This document shows positions 29,946-41,359 of a DNA stretch of 64,000 bases, in pieces. The notes below the pieces were generated by a model, which saw nothing but the letters and a program-made list of their open reading frames with translations, did no database searches and was not told the DNA's origin. The position numbers and the translations under genes were made by a program. How positions within the stretch are numbered: the first letter of the stretch is position 1; the number at the start of each line of letters is the position of its first letter. This DNA comes from Pyropia yezoensis (taxonomy: Eukaryota > Rhodophyta > Bangiophyceae > Bangiales > Bangiaceae): the NCBI GenBank assembly GCA_009829735.1, contig CM020618.1, positions 43,352,878 to 43,416,877 of the forward strand. Direction: 5' to 3'.

Positions 29946-30734
29946 GACGATGGCGGTGACGGCTGTGGGTGCGGTGCTGGTGGCGTGGAGGGGATGGAGA
30001 GGGTTTGGGCGTACGCGAAGGATATGTTCGAGAGCTGGGATACGTGGTGATACCAGTGGCGGGGGGGATGGATGGACGGGGCAGGTGCGACATCCGGATG
30101 GCCCCCTTCGTGTGGCTTGGGAGTCGGCGAGGCACTCATACGATGCAGCCGGCTGGTCGGCAGCGTGGTTGAGCGGCGGCAGCTGCTGAACTGGATGCGG
30201 GATGGTCGCTCTCTATGCCTGGCCACCCCTTGTCGTGCGGGTTGCGGTCGAGGCATGTCGAGCGTTGAGGGTGGCTGGCGGTGGTCAGGGCATCATTGAT
30301 GCAGCGGTGGGTGGAGTGCGGCAGTTGCGACTGAGTTGCGGTGCGCGGATGCGGATTGCTGGGCGGCTGCTCAGTCGTCTCGATTTTCTATGGCCTGCTT
30401 TTTGCCCCGGAGCGGTTGGCGGGCTCCTTGTCCCTGAGCTTTCTCTGGTATGTGTGTAAGGGTGTAGCGCCGCCAGGACTTCTGGTGCTGTGTGACCTGG
30501 TGGGTTCATGGACATGTCCTACCCTTGGTTTCTTTTTTTTTTCTTCTGCGCTACAGAACCCATCTATGGTCTGCGCCACGCAACCGAGACGGCCGGTAGA
30601 TTGCTTTTGTTCCTTTTCGTTCAACTGCTGTTCCCATATTGATTTGGCACGCGAAGGGACTCGGGCTGATCCCCACAGACGCTGTTACTCCCCCCCGCTA
30701 CGTCCCTAAGCACCCCCATCCCCACACAGGCTCG
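29946..30734. other. Convergent intergenic region
   Basis: 789 bp between the stop of the small membrane protein and the stop of methionine aminopeptidase. It has a T run at 30531-30542 and no recognisable coding region. Confidence 0.45.
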
Positions 30735-31922
30735 TCACTCTTCTTCCCAAAAGAACGGAACACTCGTCGGCAACCGCGCCGTCAGTCGCTCCACCCCATC
30801 CTCTGTGATAAGGAGGGTGTGCTCAAACTGGGCACTCCTCTTCCCGTCCTTGGTCGTTGCCGTCCAATCGTCGGGCCACATAACATTCTTCGCGGTACCC
30901 TCATTGATCATAGGCTCGATCGTAAAGGTGATCCCCGGCTTCATCACCCCATTAGGCACCACGTTGCGGTAATGAAGGACGGTCGGGTTGTCATGGAAGA
31001 CCCGGTGAACGCCGTGACCGCAAAAGTTGGGCGTTGTCGTGAAGCCCGCCGCATGGGCCAGGTCCTCAATGACACCCCCAATGTTGTGGTAGGGCACCCC
31101 GGGCTTGCAAACCGCAATCCCTGCGTTGAGACAATCGTAGGTTGTCTTGACCAGCTCCCGACCGCGGGCGTCGACGTTGCCAACCAGGAACGTCTCGGAG
31201 CAGTCGCCATGAAATCCCCCGTAATAGCACGTCACGTCCACGTTGATGATATCCCCGTCGCGTAGCACATACGCATTGGGGAAGCCGTGGCACACGACCT
31301 CGTTGACAGACGTGCAGCAGCTTTTGGGAAACCCGTTGTAGTTCAGAGGCGACGGGTAGGCCCCACGGGCGATTGTCTCGGCGTGCACAATCGCATCAAT
31401 CTCATCCGTGGTGGCGCCGACGCGCACCGCCCGCCCAGCCGCGTCGAGCACCTCGCGTGCCATGCGGCACACCACCCGCATCGCCGCAATGTCCTCAGGC
31501 GATTGGATTACAATGTCCCACGGCATCGTGGGCTTGCGTGCCTTTGGAATCCCGTCAATGGCATAGTCGGGGCGGGGGATGTCGTCCGGCACAACGCGGG
31601 TGGGGGACATCTTGGCCGGCCGGATGGTACCCGTGTAGGGGAAAGACTTCTTTTTGGTGCCAAAGCCAAAGCCCCCCGCCAGCGCCTTTGCGGCAGCCGC
31701 ACCCCATGGTAGTGCTGTGGTAGTGGTCAACAGCGACCGCTCGCCAGGAGGGAAACGGAAGACCCGCGGGCGCCGGCCTGGGGAGCCAGTGGCGCCTCCA
31801 CAAACACCAGCAGTCCGGCCAGAGGAAGCTGTTGGGCAGCGTCCCCAAAAGCTGCTGCAAGAAGATGCGTGGGTGGGGAGACGGAGGCTGCCGGTCACAA
31901 TGAACCCGGGGATGGATGCCAT
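30735..31922 (-). CDS. Type I methionine aminopeptidase, probably organelle-targeted
   Basis: 395 residues from the first in-frame ATG at 31922. It removes the initiator methionine from new proteins. The first ~90 residues are Ser/Thr/Arg-rich without a zinc-finger domain, so this is an organellar MAP1B/C/D-like form rather than the cytosolic MAP1A. The peptidase core (about 140-395) keeps all five metal ligands: two Asp in INVDVTCYYGGFHGDCSE, His in FCGHGVHRVFHDNP, Glu in FTIEPMIN and Glu in AQFEHTLL. The substrate-side His (VVCHGFPN) is also present. Single exon, intact. Whether it goes to plastid or mitochondrion cannot be decided by eye. Confidence 0.92.
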   Translation of the reverse strand: MASIPGFIVTGSLRLPTHASSCSSFWGRCPTASSGRTAGVCGGATGSPGRRPRVFRFPPGERSLLTTTTALPWGAAAAKALAGGFGFGTKKKSFPYTGTIRPAKMSPTRVVPDDIPRPDYAIDGIPKARKPTMPWDIVIQSPEDIAAMRVVCRMAREVLDAAGRAVRVGATTDEIDAIVHAETIARGAYPSPLNYNGFPKSCCTSVNEVVCHGFPNAYVLRDGDIINVDVTCYYGGFHGDCSETFLVGNVDARGRELVKTTYDCLNAGIAVCKPGVPYHNIGGVIEDLAHAAGFTTTPNFCGHGVHRVFHDNPTVLHYRNVVPNGVMKPGITFTIEPMINEGTAKNVMWPDDWTATTKDGKRSAQFEHTLLITEDGVERLTARLPTSVPFFWEEE

Positions 31923-32479
31923 AACGGAAACACGGAGATGAATGCCGTGGTGCACAAAGCGCGCGTTCCAGCACAGTCAAGCTCGGGAGGAACAGTACAA
32001 GCAGCAGGAGTGGTGCTCAGAGGAGGGACAGGTATGCAAATAGCCTCGAAGGGGGAGGGCGAGGTGGAGGTGAGTCTGAGCAATATGTATAATGCCAGGG
32101 TTGGAAAGGGGGGTTAGATGCGATGAACTGGCGTCCAACCCTTCCTGCATCATTTCTATTGGTCGCCCAACCGCTTTACACAGACTTCTTGCATGGCTAG
32201 CTTGAGCCTCCTGGAGGGTCCTTATTGGTGGTCCGCTCGACCCCTGGGCGCCCACGTGGCGGTTGGTCCCCCCGGTTTGAACGTCAGTGCTCCCTCGCGG
32301 CCATTCAAACCGCCGGCATCGACGAGCGCTGCCGCCCCACCGCCCGCCCCTGCCCGCCACGGCGTGCTCCCCGTCCCCGCCGGCCCACCGCCCACGTCAC
32401 TTTCCCTCCGGCCACTGTCGTCCGCCGCCACCTCCCTCCCCGACGGGCACTGCCGTCCGCCGCCACTCCCCCTTCCGAC
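31923..32479. promoter_or_regulatory. Upstream region of methionine aminopeptidase
   Basis: 557 bp. Read toward the gene on the minus strand, CCAACCCTGGCATTATACATATTG (in part, 32105-32082) gives a TATACATAT box about 165 bp before the ATG. The 17-base word at 32089-32105 recurs inverted at 45871-45887. No gene is supported between here and the minisatellite. Confidence 0.4.
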
Positions 32480-33230
32480 GGCTCCTGCCGTCCAGCGGCG
32501 CCCACTCCCCCACCGCCCCGGTGCCGGCCACCGCCGGCGCCGGCGCAGCCTCCGCCGACGGCCGCCGCGATCCGCCGGCGCTGCTCTCCCCTGGCTGCAG
32601 CTGCTGTCGGCCGGCACCCCCCCCCCGGCTGCCGCTGCCGTCCAGCGGCGCCCACTCCCCCACCGCCCCGGCGGCGGCCACCGCCAACGCCGGCGCCGCC
32701 CCCGCCGACGGCCGCCGCGATCCGCCGGCGCTGCTCTCCCCTGGCTGCAGCTGCTGTCGGCCGGCACCCCCCCCCCGGCTGCCGCTGCCGTCCAGCGGCG
32801 CCCACTCCCCCACCGCCCCGGCGGCGGCCACCGCCGGCGCCGGCGCAGCCTCCGCCGACGGCCGCCGCGATCCGCCGGCGCTGCTCTCCCCTGGCTGCAG
32901 CTGCTGTCGGCCGGCACCCCCCCCCCGGCTGCCGCTGCCGTCCAGCGGCGCCCACTCCCCCACCGCCCCGGCGGCGGCCACCGCCGGCGCCGGCGCAGCC
33001 TCCGCCGACGGCCGCCGCGATCCGCCGGCGCTGCTCTCCCCTGGCTGCAGCTGCTGTCGGCCGGCACCCCCCCCCCGGCTGCCGCTGCCATCCAGCGGCG
33101 CCCACCCCCCGACCACCCCGGGGGCGGCCACCGCCGGCGCCGGCGCCGCCCCCGCCGACGGCCGCCGCGATCCGCCGGCGCTTGTCCTCTTCGGCTGCCG
33201 CTGTCGTCGGCGGCCACCCCCCCCCCCCTG
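32480..33230. repeat. Minisatellite, 150-bp period, five units
   Basis: Units start with TCCAGCGGCGCCCACTCCCC at 32492, 32641, 32791, 32941 and 33091, giving spacings of 149, 150, 150 and 150 bp. The 149 is a one-base change in a C run. Middle units are nearly identical, outer units diverged, and loosely related sequence extends to about 33450. Because 150 is 50 codons, several frames are open on both strands (plus 32193-33731, 32225-33664, 32287-33621; minus 33253-32222) and encode 50-residue repeats. No domain appears in any of them, so I treat them as a by-product unless expression is shown. Confidence 0.85.
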
Positions 33231-33855
33231 CTGCCGCTGCCGTCCGCCGTCACGTCACACCTCTACGGGAGCTGCCGTCCGCCGCCACCGCACCCGTGTC
33301 TGCCGCTGCCGTCCAGCGCCGGCCACCGCCCCACCGCCCGGGCGGCGGCCACCGCCGGCGCCGGCGCGGCCCCCGCCAACGGCCACCGCGATTTGCTGGC
33401 GCTCCCTCTCCCCTGGAGGACGGCTGCGTTCCGGCGGAACCCGGCTCCCGACGGCCAGTGCAGTCCAGCGGCGCGCTCCTCTCTTTGGCGGCCGCCGCTG
33501 GCAATTCCCCTTCGACAGGAGCTTCTGTTCATCGGCACGCCGCCGTCGACGACCGCCGCTGCATTATCCGTCCCGGTTTGGCAGCCGCCACCATCCCTGG
33601 CGCTCCTCTGGCGGCGGTTAGAGCGGTCACGTCCTTCCAGCAGATTTCTGTTGGTGAGAGCTGATCGCCAGCGCCGGCGACTGCTGCCGCTCCGCGGACG
33701 GCTACTGCGCCCTGCTGCGTCCATCCGGTGACGGGCCGTGGACGCGCCATTCTCGACACCGGCTGCCGCCGGCGCTCCACCCACGACGTCTGCTGGCGTC
33801 CTTCGGCGATCCCCGCTGACGACAGCTGCGCCGACGCGTCAGAAAGGTCTGTCAA

Positions 33856-36239
33856 ATGGATCTGGTGTCATCGTGCGCTGTCGCCGCCAGCATCCTTGGT
33901 CTTTCTTCGGGTCATCCGTTCGTCTTCCTGGGGCGCATGATCCAGGAGACGTGCCTGAAGGTGGGCGACGCCACGGACGGAGAGGTGTTACTGGCCGTCA
34001 CAGTGACACGGGTGGGCGGCTCGGGGGGGTTGCTGCTTTTTGGGTCCGGCTACGTGGATGGGGAGCGGAGCGCGGACCCGCTTCCTCACGCGGATGCTTT
34101 GGTTTCGATTGGTGTGGACAGCATTGCCCACGCTTTGCGGCAAGTTCACACCGAGCGGCGTCTTGCTGATGAGCCCCGTCGGCCGCTCCCCTCGCCGCGT
34201 CAGCCGCCATCGACTGCTCAGCCAGAGAAGGCCGTGGACGGTCTGGAGCTGGGGGCCACGCTAGGTGCTGATGTCGAGGAGGACCCCAGCAACCATGGCG
34301 TAAAGACTGCGGTGACCTTTGGCGGCGGCAACCATGAGGATGGCGATGTTGCTGCCGAAGGAACGACAGAGTTCGTGGCAGGCGGTATGACACAACCTAT
34401 TCTCGCCAACGCAGGCGTGGACGGGGCAGTGGCCGGAGACCCGGGAGTGACCTCTGAGCTTCCCGGTGATCGTGGCTGCGCAGAAAACGGGGCAGCCGCC
34501 GCCGCCAACGCCGCCGACGGCAGCGGAGGGCATCGTCGTGACGCAGAAGACGAAGATGCACAGAGTCGCGGAGCGCGACGTACGACTCTGTCCGCGGTCT
34601 CTGATGGCCGATTCCTCTCGGCAGCGCTTCTCTCCCCCTCCCTTTACAAGCTGCCGGATGACTTCCAATTGCCAGTGCTCATGGTGGCCCCCAAACGCAT
34701 CCTGCTGCGGCGCGGCCGCGGCCGCACGAGGACAGAACCACCGCCTGCCGAGAAGCGCTCGGTCGACATACCCGAAACGCTCGTGCAGGAGACCATCCGA
34801 GAGCTTATGCCGACGCCGGCCTACAAGTCATTGCTACTTCCTCTGGTATCCTTCAGCCAGCTTTGCAAGTTTGCTGTCGACACCCTTGTAAAGCGGCAAA
34901 CGGATGACCCGAACAAGCGGGATGCCGTTGACCATTCCTTCTTGCAGCTGACGCCCGAGGCCGCCCGGGGAGCAACCGTGAACTTCAAGAACCACAAGGG
35001 TACCCGAGTGGCCGTGGAATCCCCAGTGTTCACCAACTCTACCTACGCCAAGATCGACCCATTCCTGGCCATCATCCTGTTGCAGAAGCACGAAAGGGAC
35101 CCGTTCTTCCTCTGGCTCATGGGCATTTTTGCCCGAGGTGCCCGCGCGCCGACGGACAAATCGTTTTTGTCGGATGGTCCGCCTGTACCAGCCGGTACAC
35201 GTCGCAGAGGCCATAAGCGGCCTCGCGGTTCTCCCAAGAAGGATGCGGACGAGAACATTGAGAGCCCGGACGCCGGAAGGGAGCTCGGTGCGCGGATGGG
35301 CGACGAGGGATCGGATATGAACGCCATTGATGGAGTCGGCGTCGTCGGCCGAGTAGATATTGCTGCCCACCTAGTTGCGCGCCACGTGCTGCACGACCGG
35401 AAGGTTGTGGCCAGTGCCACCCTCCACCCTGACATGGACATGTTCCATGGAAAGCCGACCCCCCTCAACGTTGTGCCCGGTTACATTACGGCGGTTGCCG
35501 ACGGGTGTGGCAATGTGCCGTACCCGTTTGGGCAGGACTCTGCCTTGTGCCTCGAACACGGGAATCCGTCGTCCACCCCGGTTCCATTGAGCTCCGTTGG
35601 GAACGCCTACCGCATTGCCTGGCTAGCGGGATCTGTCGGGTACGTCGTGCGCCTCGCGTGTGGTGTCCGCGATGTGGGCGAGGTGCGGCTGACGCGAGTG
35701 GGGGGGGTACGGATGGTACGATTGCAGGGTTCGGTCTGGCTCATGCCCTCGACAACGTCGTACTGTTTTCTTTCTTTGCATGTGTGCTTGCTTGCTCCAC
35801 GCTACGCAGACCGCGAGTCAATCTATTTGATAGGCTGCCGGATGAAGGCGGAGCGGTGCTACTGGGTACGGCTTGTGTTTTTTGTGTCGCTGACCCTGCA
35901 TTGGCGCCCGCCACCGAGCGCAACAGCTTGGCCGTCCAGCGGGCTGCCATCGCGGAAAACATGCCAGCCGTCGAGGTGTTCGCGCTGGTGTACAGCGAGG
36001 GCATGGGCTCTGCAGACTACCCCTTTACGACAGCTTTTTATGAGAGCGACGCGTACAAGCACCTACGCAAGACACACGTAGAGGACCTCCTGCCAGTCAC
36101 AATGGCCGACACCCCGGCAGTTGCGTCACTTGAGCTCGCTACCCGCTCGCGCATTCTCTGGGATGCTCGCTTTATCTCTCTGGCCAGTGACTCATGTGTG
36201 AGGTCACCAGTGCATGAGCGGAGTGGCGCGGACGCGTAG
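33856..36239 (+). CDS. Unrecognised two-exon protein convergent with a Pif1-like helicase
   Basis: Exon 1 is 33856-35639, intron 35640-35809 (GTACGT...CTACGCAG, 170 bp, phase 2), exon 2 is 35810-36239; together 737 residues. I do not recognise it. The N-terminus has mixed hydrophobic segments (LVSSCAVAASILGLSSGHP). An acidic, Asn/Gly-rich spacer follows. A globular block starts near 34760 (VDIPETLVQETIRELMPTPA) and includes LLLPLVSFSQLCKFAVDTLV and FLAIILLQKHERDPFFLWLM, then a basic KRPRGSPKK stretch that could be nuclear. Exon 2 (CVFCVADPALA, NMPAVEVFALVYSEGMGSAD, YPFTTAFYESDAYKHLRK) is well-formed protein sequence. Its stop lies 29 bp from that of the helicase. It may be the partner gene of a mobile element, but no terminal repeats were found. 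Confidence 0.6.
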
Positions 36240-36268
36240 TGATGATTTGTATTGAAACTAGACAAAGA

Positions 36269-37710
36269 CTAGAGAGAGTAGAACTTGAGTGCATCCTGAG
36301 AAGCAACAATGTGCTTCCGACGGAGCCCCCTAACAAGCAAGCCCTCCATCATCCGGCAGCTCGAGAGACCGGCGTACACCAGCCCCTCCTTGCACCACCG
36401 CAGGTCAGTGAAATCAACCGCAAGCGTGGACAGGTTGGTACCCTGCGCCCTGTGAATAGTCATTGCCCACGCCAGCACAAGTGGTACCGCATATCGTGTG
36501 CCCAAGAGCACGCCACAGTTGTCGACAGCATCAAAAGAAGCCAACGAGACGGACACACGGTTGTCCATGATGGAGCACAGGATGAGCTTCTCCTGGCACT
36601 CCACCACGATGCCCTGCGTCCCGGTCGGCACACCATCAATCACTCGAGTTGTCAGGACCACCGCGCCCGGCTTCAAGGAGACGGCCTCCGGCGCACACGA
36701 CTGCAGCAGTCGCTTGATGTAGGACACGCGGTTGGGGTGCGAGATGTCCTTGTTGACCTCGTCGCGGCTGTTATACACAGCCTCCGGGCCCTCGAGGCGG
36801 GCGAGCTGCATGGCGTTGAAATGGTCGACGTCAACGTTACGGGCGCGCAGCTGCGTGTGCCCATTCCAGACCTCGGGGGTGACGCCGTCCGACGTTGCGT
36901 TCAACAGCATCAGGTCGGTGTCGGTCGCGTCTCCCGTGCGGATTCTGTCAAGGCAGGAGACAAACCAGCTCGCCGAGGACTGCCGGTGACAGCCAGACAG
37001 AAAAACCAGCGCTCCGTAGCGAGACAGGAAGGTGTCCCGAAACTCGCGGCACAAGTACACGGGTGGTTCCAGCCGCGTGGCCTCGTCCAGCACCGGGCCC
37101 AGCTGCAGCGGGTCTCCTCCAACTGCATGGCAGCAAGAAATCAAAGTCACGGAAGGAAGAACTGGTCAGCGCACTAAGTAAGGAGAAACAAGCGCACACG
37201 TCAGCGCGAAAAACCTCACATGAGTCCCGCAAGGAAAGAAGCACAAGAGACATGAATAGAGCTGATGAGAAACGCACCGATAACCTGGCAGCCGCCCCAT
37301 GGCAAAGCTTGCTTGCATCGCATCGCATGCTTGCGCATCACGTGCTCCAGCACCCGGAACCATCTCGCCGCCATCATCGGCAACTCGTCAATGAAGATGA
37401 CGCGGGCGCTCTTGATGCGGTACCGCGTCGCTGCGTTCCCGTTGACGATGTCAAAAACTCTCTCCTTTGGCAGCTGCGCCAGGCCAACGCCGAGGAACTT
37501 GTGCACGGTCTGCCCACCGATGCGACTCGCTGCGCTGTTGGTCCACGCCATCACCCCAACATTCTTGTCCCCGTGGACGCGCCGTGCGTGGTTGATTGCG
37601 CGCAGCATCACAGTTGACTTGCCGCACCCGGCTCGACCAAAGATGCCCACATTCTTCTTGCTGAGGTAGAGCTCCCAGGCGCGCTGCTGCGTGTCGTCCA
37701 GGTCGAACAT
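36269..37710 (-). CDS. Pif1-like DNA helicase (superfamily 1B)
   Basis: Exon 1 is 37710-37278, intron 37277-37123 (155 bp, GTGCGT...CATGCAG), exon 2 is 37122-36269; 428 residues. The ATG at 37710 (FDLDDTQQRAWELYLSKKN) gives the standard Pif1 Q-motif start. Walker A is FGRAGCGKST, Walker B VIFIDELPMM, motif III GGDPLQLGPV, and motif VI AMTIHRAQGTNL with the family's Thr-Ile-His-x-x-Gln-Gly pattern. Pif1 enzymes unwind DNA 5'-3', resolve G-quadruplexes and act at telomeres and mitochondrial DNA. Related proteins are frequent in Helitrons and giant DNA viruses. At 428 residues with no long N-terminal extension it resembles the compact, element-associated forms. Motifs are intact, so it could be active. 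Confidence 0.87.
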
Positions 37711-40489
37711 GGTCGCCGTGACGGCCGGTGAGGAGTGACCGCAACAGTAGTACGGCAGGGACGGCACGGCGCTCACAGGTTCGTGCAGCTCACCGGATCC
37801 AAACACCGTATGGCGGCGCCGACTGGCACGCAGCGCGAGGTCAGAAGCGGGGGGGGGCAGCAGCAGGTGTGAAGCCAGACGGATCACTGCTGCCAGCCGA
37901 CCCGAACGCAACGAGAGGTCGGACGCGAGGGCAGCAAACCGGAGGAGGGGCGTCTATGAGAGCGCTGCTGGAGTCGGAGAGGTGGCAGATGGGTGGGTGG
38001 ATGGGGTGGCACATGCACGCGGGATGCAGCGCGCGCAGGGGTGAGCAGGCGTGACAATCGGAGCTGGCGGCAGGTAGCACAATGTGGTGCAGGTGCATAC
38101 GTAATAGCACAAGACAGGGCGGGGGAGTGAAGGGAGTCAGGTAGTAAAGTGCCGCTCCGCGGGCGCAATGCGGAGCAGAGTCAAGGGCGCTGGGGGACCG
38201 GTACGGAAGTAGAGAAAAAGGAGAGCCAAACGGGCCACGGTCGCCAGACACTGAAACGCGTGTGGGGCAGCCTGGCGCAGGCGACGCGTCCACAAGAAAA
38301 GCGCACCACGTACCGGAGGCGAGGCGCGGAGCTGCTGCTGAGTCACCAGGCCAGTTATGAAAGCACACGTCCGCTCATGCGGCGGCGAGAGCGAGGGGCA
38401 TCCTCTCGGCCAAGCGTCTAACAGTGCGGCGCCCCTTCGTCGCTGAGAGCAGACGCGTACGTTGCCCTCGGCGACGGCAATGCCACAGAGGCTCACATCG
38501 GGCTCTTTAGGGTGGCCCGAGCGGCGTGCGCGGGCCGGTTGAGCGGCGTGCGCCGGGACAGTTTTGGCGCGAGATCAACGGCTTCTCACAGTTTCGCATT
38601 GGTGTACGTGTGTAAGTACAGATTGTGGCGATCTACACGGCGAGATCGCTCCATTGACAGCAGTCCTCTCAAGAACGTCCACCACCGCTCTCGCTGCCGT
38701 CGCCCTCCTCGATGAAAAGCTCCTCATGCGATTGCCTGCGGCCGGCGGCGACGCAGGGTTCAACTAGGCCGACTAGTGCCCCGTCCGGAAAAACGGCTTC
38801 TCGAAGGCACTGGATGATGTTGGCTATTGCAACCGTGCCGGCGACGCCAAGCCGCGTGCGCTCACCAGCACGGCATGTGCAGATCACACCGTGGTAGTCT
38901 CTGGCGCGGGGGACGCACCGAACAACAGCTCGGTGCTTTACGAGCACATGGTCCTGTCCACGGTGGCCGTCGGGGCGCCAACCACAGCGGAAATATTTAA
39001 AAGGTGCCATTCCTCGCACTTTGCAAAGCGTGGTCGCGGTGGGTGCCAGTACCACAGAGTAACGGGGGTGGCGCTCGCGGCCTCCCAGCAGGGATGCCGT
39101 GGGGTTACAGAGTGGCTGTGCAGTGCAGCGTTTCCGGACTCTCGCGCCTCACAGCTGGAGCCGGGAAAGCGACGTCACCGTCACCGTGTCCGGGGGCGGA
39201 GGAAGGGGTCTCCCCCGATGGACGGAAGTGGGATGGGTGCTGCTCATATAGGCGCACGTGTGTGCATCGTCCGACAGGTGACGGGACGTCGATGGTTTGC
39301 GGTTCGTTGAGCGGAGACAGCAGGGGGCGGGGGGCAGGAGATGGGGGGTTTTTGGACAGCTTTGTCGCGTGCACCTGGCGTTTCTTTGGTCTATGCGCTG
39401 GAACTGATGCGCACTGGGGCTTCGATTCGTCCCCACAATGAGACCCACGGCCGCACCGGTCGCCGTCGATTGCCAGGGTACACCCTGATGACGGCACTGC
39501 AGCCGGTACTGCTGCAGTTGCCTACAGCTACCCCACCCGGCGCTGTCGCCATCCGAATCCTGTTCGGAGCCGCCCCAGCTGCCGTGCGGCCTATTGCATC
39601 TCTCTGGACGGCATTAAGAGAGTGGCCATGCGTGCACGTCTCTCGCGCTGGTCGGCGTCGCCACATGGGCGTACCCGGTGGCTGCACTGGGAGCGGTGGG
39701 GCCAGCGGGCGGCCACTTTGGTGACTGCCTGCGAGTGGTCGTATGCCAGGCCCAGCCGGCCTGGAACGGCTAACGGCGGTGGTTTTGAGGGTACGAGGGC
39801 ATGTGCTGCCCCCGCCTCAGGCACGGGCCGTCCTGAGAGGGAACAGCGCATGCAGGCACAATCTAATAACCTCCATGTTGTTCAGTCCGTGGCCTCTCTG
39901 TCTCGACACGCTGACGCTCGAGGGACCCGCCTCACTGCCAACTGGGATGCGCAGAGCGGGCGCCTAGAGGTCCTCTTGGGAGCGGGGTTCAGCTGGTCCC
40001 TGAATTTGCGGCAATCATGTGCTCCCCTCCCCGCCTCCGCTCCCACAAGCTACCTCCCTCAACGCAACAGACGCCGCTGGCCGCGCGCGAACAGCACATG
40101 GAAGAGCGTCTGGGACCCACGCGCCTGAGGAGCATCACAACGAGCACCTCACGGCTGTATACGACAAAGGAAGTACGTATATTCCACAAAGCACACGTCA
40201 CACGCGCCACGCAGGCACATAGACACATGGCTGCACATCCTGGCAAGCTCCTCGGGGGCAGGAGGTGGACGCTGCAGGTAACATAACCAGCGGTTTCTCC
40301 TGCTGCGAGACACGGCAGGGACCACCATACACGGGCCAGTCTCTCCGCCGCCACCACTGCCCACTTTTTTTGTCCACAGCTCACAGGCCTGCGTCACCCA
40401 CCTCTTCGAATGCTCGCTGTCGGCACACATCACCTCCACCAAGTGAACCTAGCATCCCCCCGGAACGCGGCGCGCAAGCCTTCCCTCCG
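37711..40489. other. Long intergenic stretch without a firm gene
   Basis: 2.8 kb upstream of the helicase, with moderate GC. One minus-strand frame at 39055-38669 (DYHGVICTCRAGERTRLGVA, then IIQCLREAVFPDGALVGLVE) has protein-like composition and ends in an acidic tail, but it is short and unrecognised, so it is at most a gene fragment. No domain is seen elsewhere. Confidence 0.4.
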
Positions 40490-41290
40490 TGCCCACCGAC
40501 CCGCCGCCGCGGCTGCCCCCCCCGCCCCCCCCGACTGCGCTGCTGCCCGTGACGCCCTTGCGGCCGTGGTCCGCCTTGCCACCATACCCGCCGACTCGAC
40601 GCCGCTGCTGCACCCCCCACCCCCGCCGCCTGCGTGGTTGCCCTGGAGGCCGGCGTAGCCGCGGCCCGCATTTCTGCCATGCCCGCCGACCCGCCGACGC
40701 GGCTGCGCCCCCCACCCCCGCGGACGGTGCGGCTGCACTTGAGGCGGGCGTGGCAGCTACCCGACCGGCCGCCTCGCCCACCGACCCGCTGACGCGGCTG
40801 CACTCCACACCCCCGCCGACTGTGCGGCTGCTCTTGAGATGGGCGCGGCCGCGGTCGGCCCTGCCGCCACACCCGCCGACCCGCCGCCGCTGCTGCCCCC
40901 CCCCCACCCCGGCGACGGTGCGGCTGCCCTGGAGGCCGGCGCGACCGCGGCCTGCATTGCCGCCATACCCGCCGACCCGTCGACGCGGCTGCACTCCCCA
41001 CGCCCGCGGACGGAGATGGTGCTCGAGAGGTGCGCGCGGCCGCGGTCCGCCCTGCCGCCAGGCCCGCCGACCTGCCACCGCTACTGCGCGGTGCGCGCCC
41101 GACTGCCGCCGACGGTGCGGCTGCCCTTGCGGCGCGCCCGGCCACGGCCCGTGTTCTCGCCATGCGCACCGACCCGCCGTCGATGCTGCCCCCCCCACCC
41201 CCGCTGACGTTCCGGCTGCCCTTGAGTCGCGCGCGGCCACGGCCCGCCACTTCGCTGTGCCCGTCGACGCGCCCCCGCTGCTGCTCGCGC
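40490..41290. repeat. Degenerate minisatellite, about 96-bp period, nine units
   Basis: Units containing CCCGCCGACCCGCCG(A/C)CGCGGCTGC begin near 40495, 40586, 40682, 40777, 40876, 40969, 41065, 41164 and 41257. Spacings are 91-99 bp, mostly multiples of three. Units are 70-85% alike by eye. Frames are open on both strands (plus 40489-41430, minus 41292-40381) but show only Arg/Gly/Pro repeats. It ends about 70 bp before the stop of the KDZ gene and may be its 3' untranslated region. Confidence 0.7.
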
Positions 41291-41359
41291 ACCCCCGCCG
41301 ACGGCGCGGCTGCGCTTTTTTGGAACGCGCTCGCGGCCGCTGCAGATGCCGACTCGATC

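Noticed and set aside
32480-33230. CRISPR-like array
   Set aside because: Units are contiguous 150-bp repeats without unique spacers, in a eukaryotic context. It is a minisatellite.
36269-37710. Helitron carrying the Pif1-like helicase
   Set aside because: No Rep/HUH motif was seen in the neighbouring unknown protein, and no TC...CTRR ends with a hairpin were found. Kept only as a possible unknown element.
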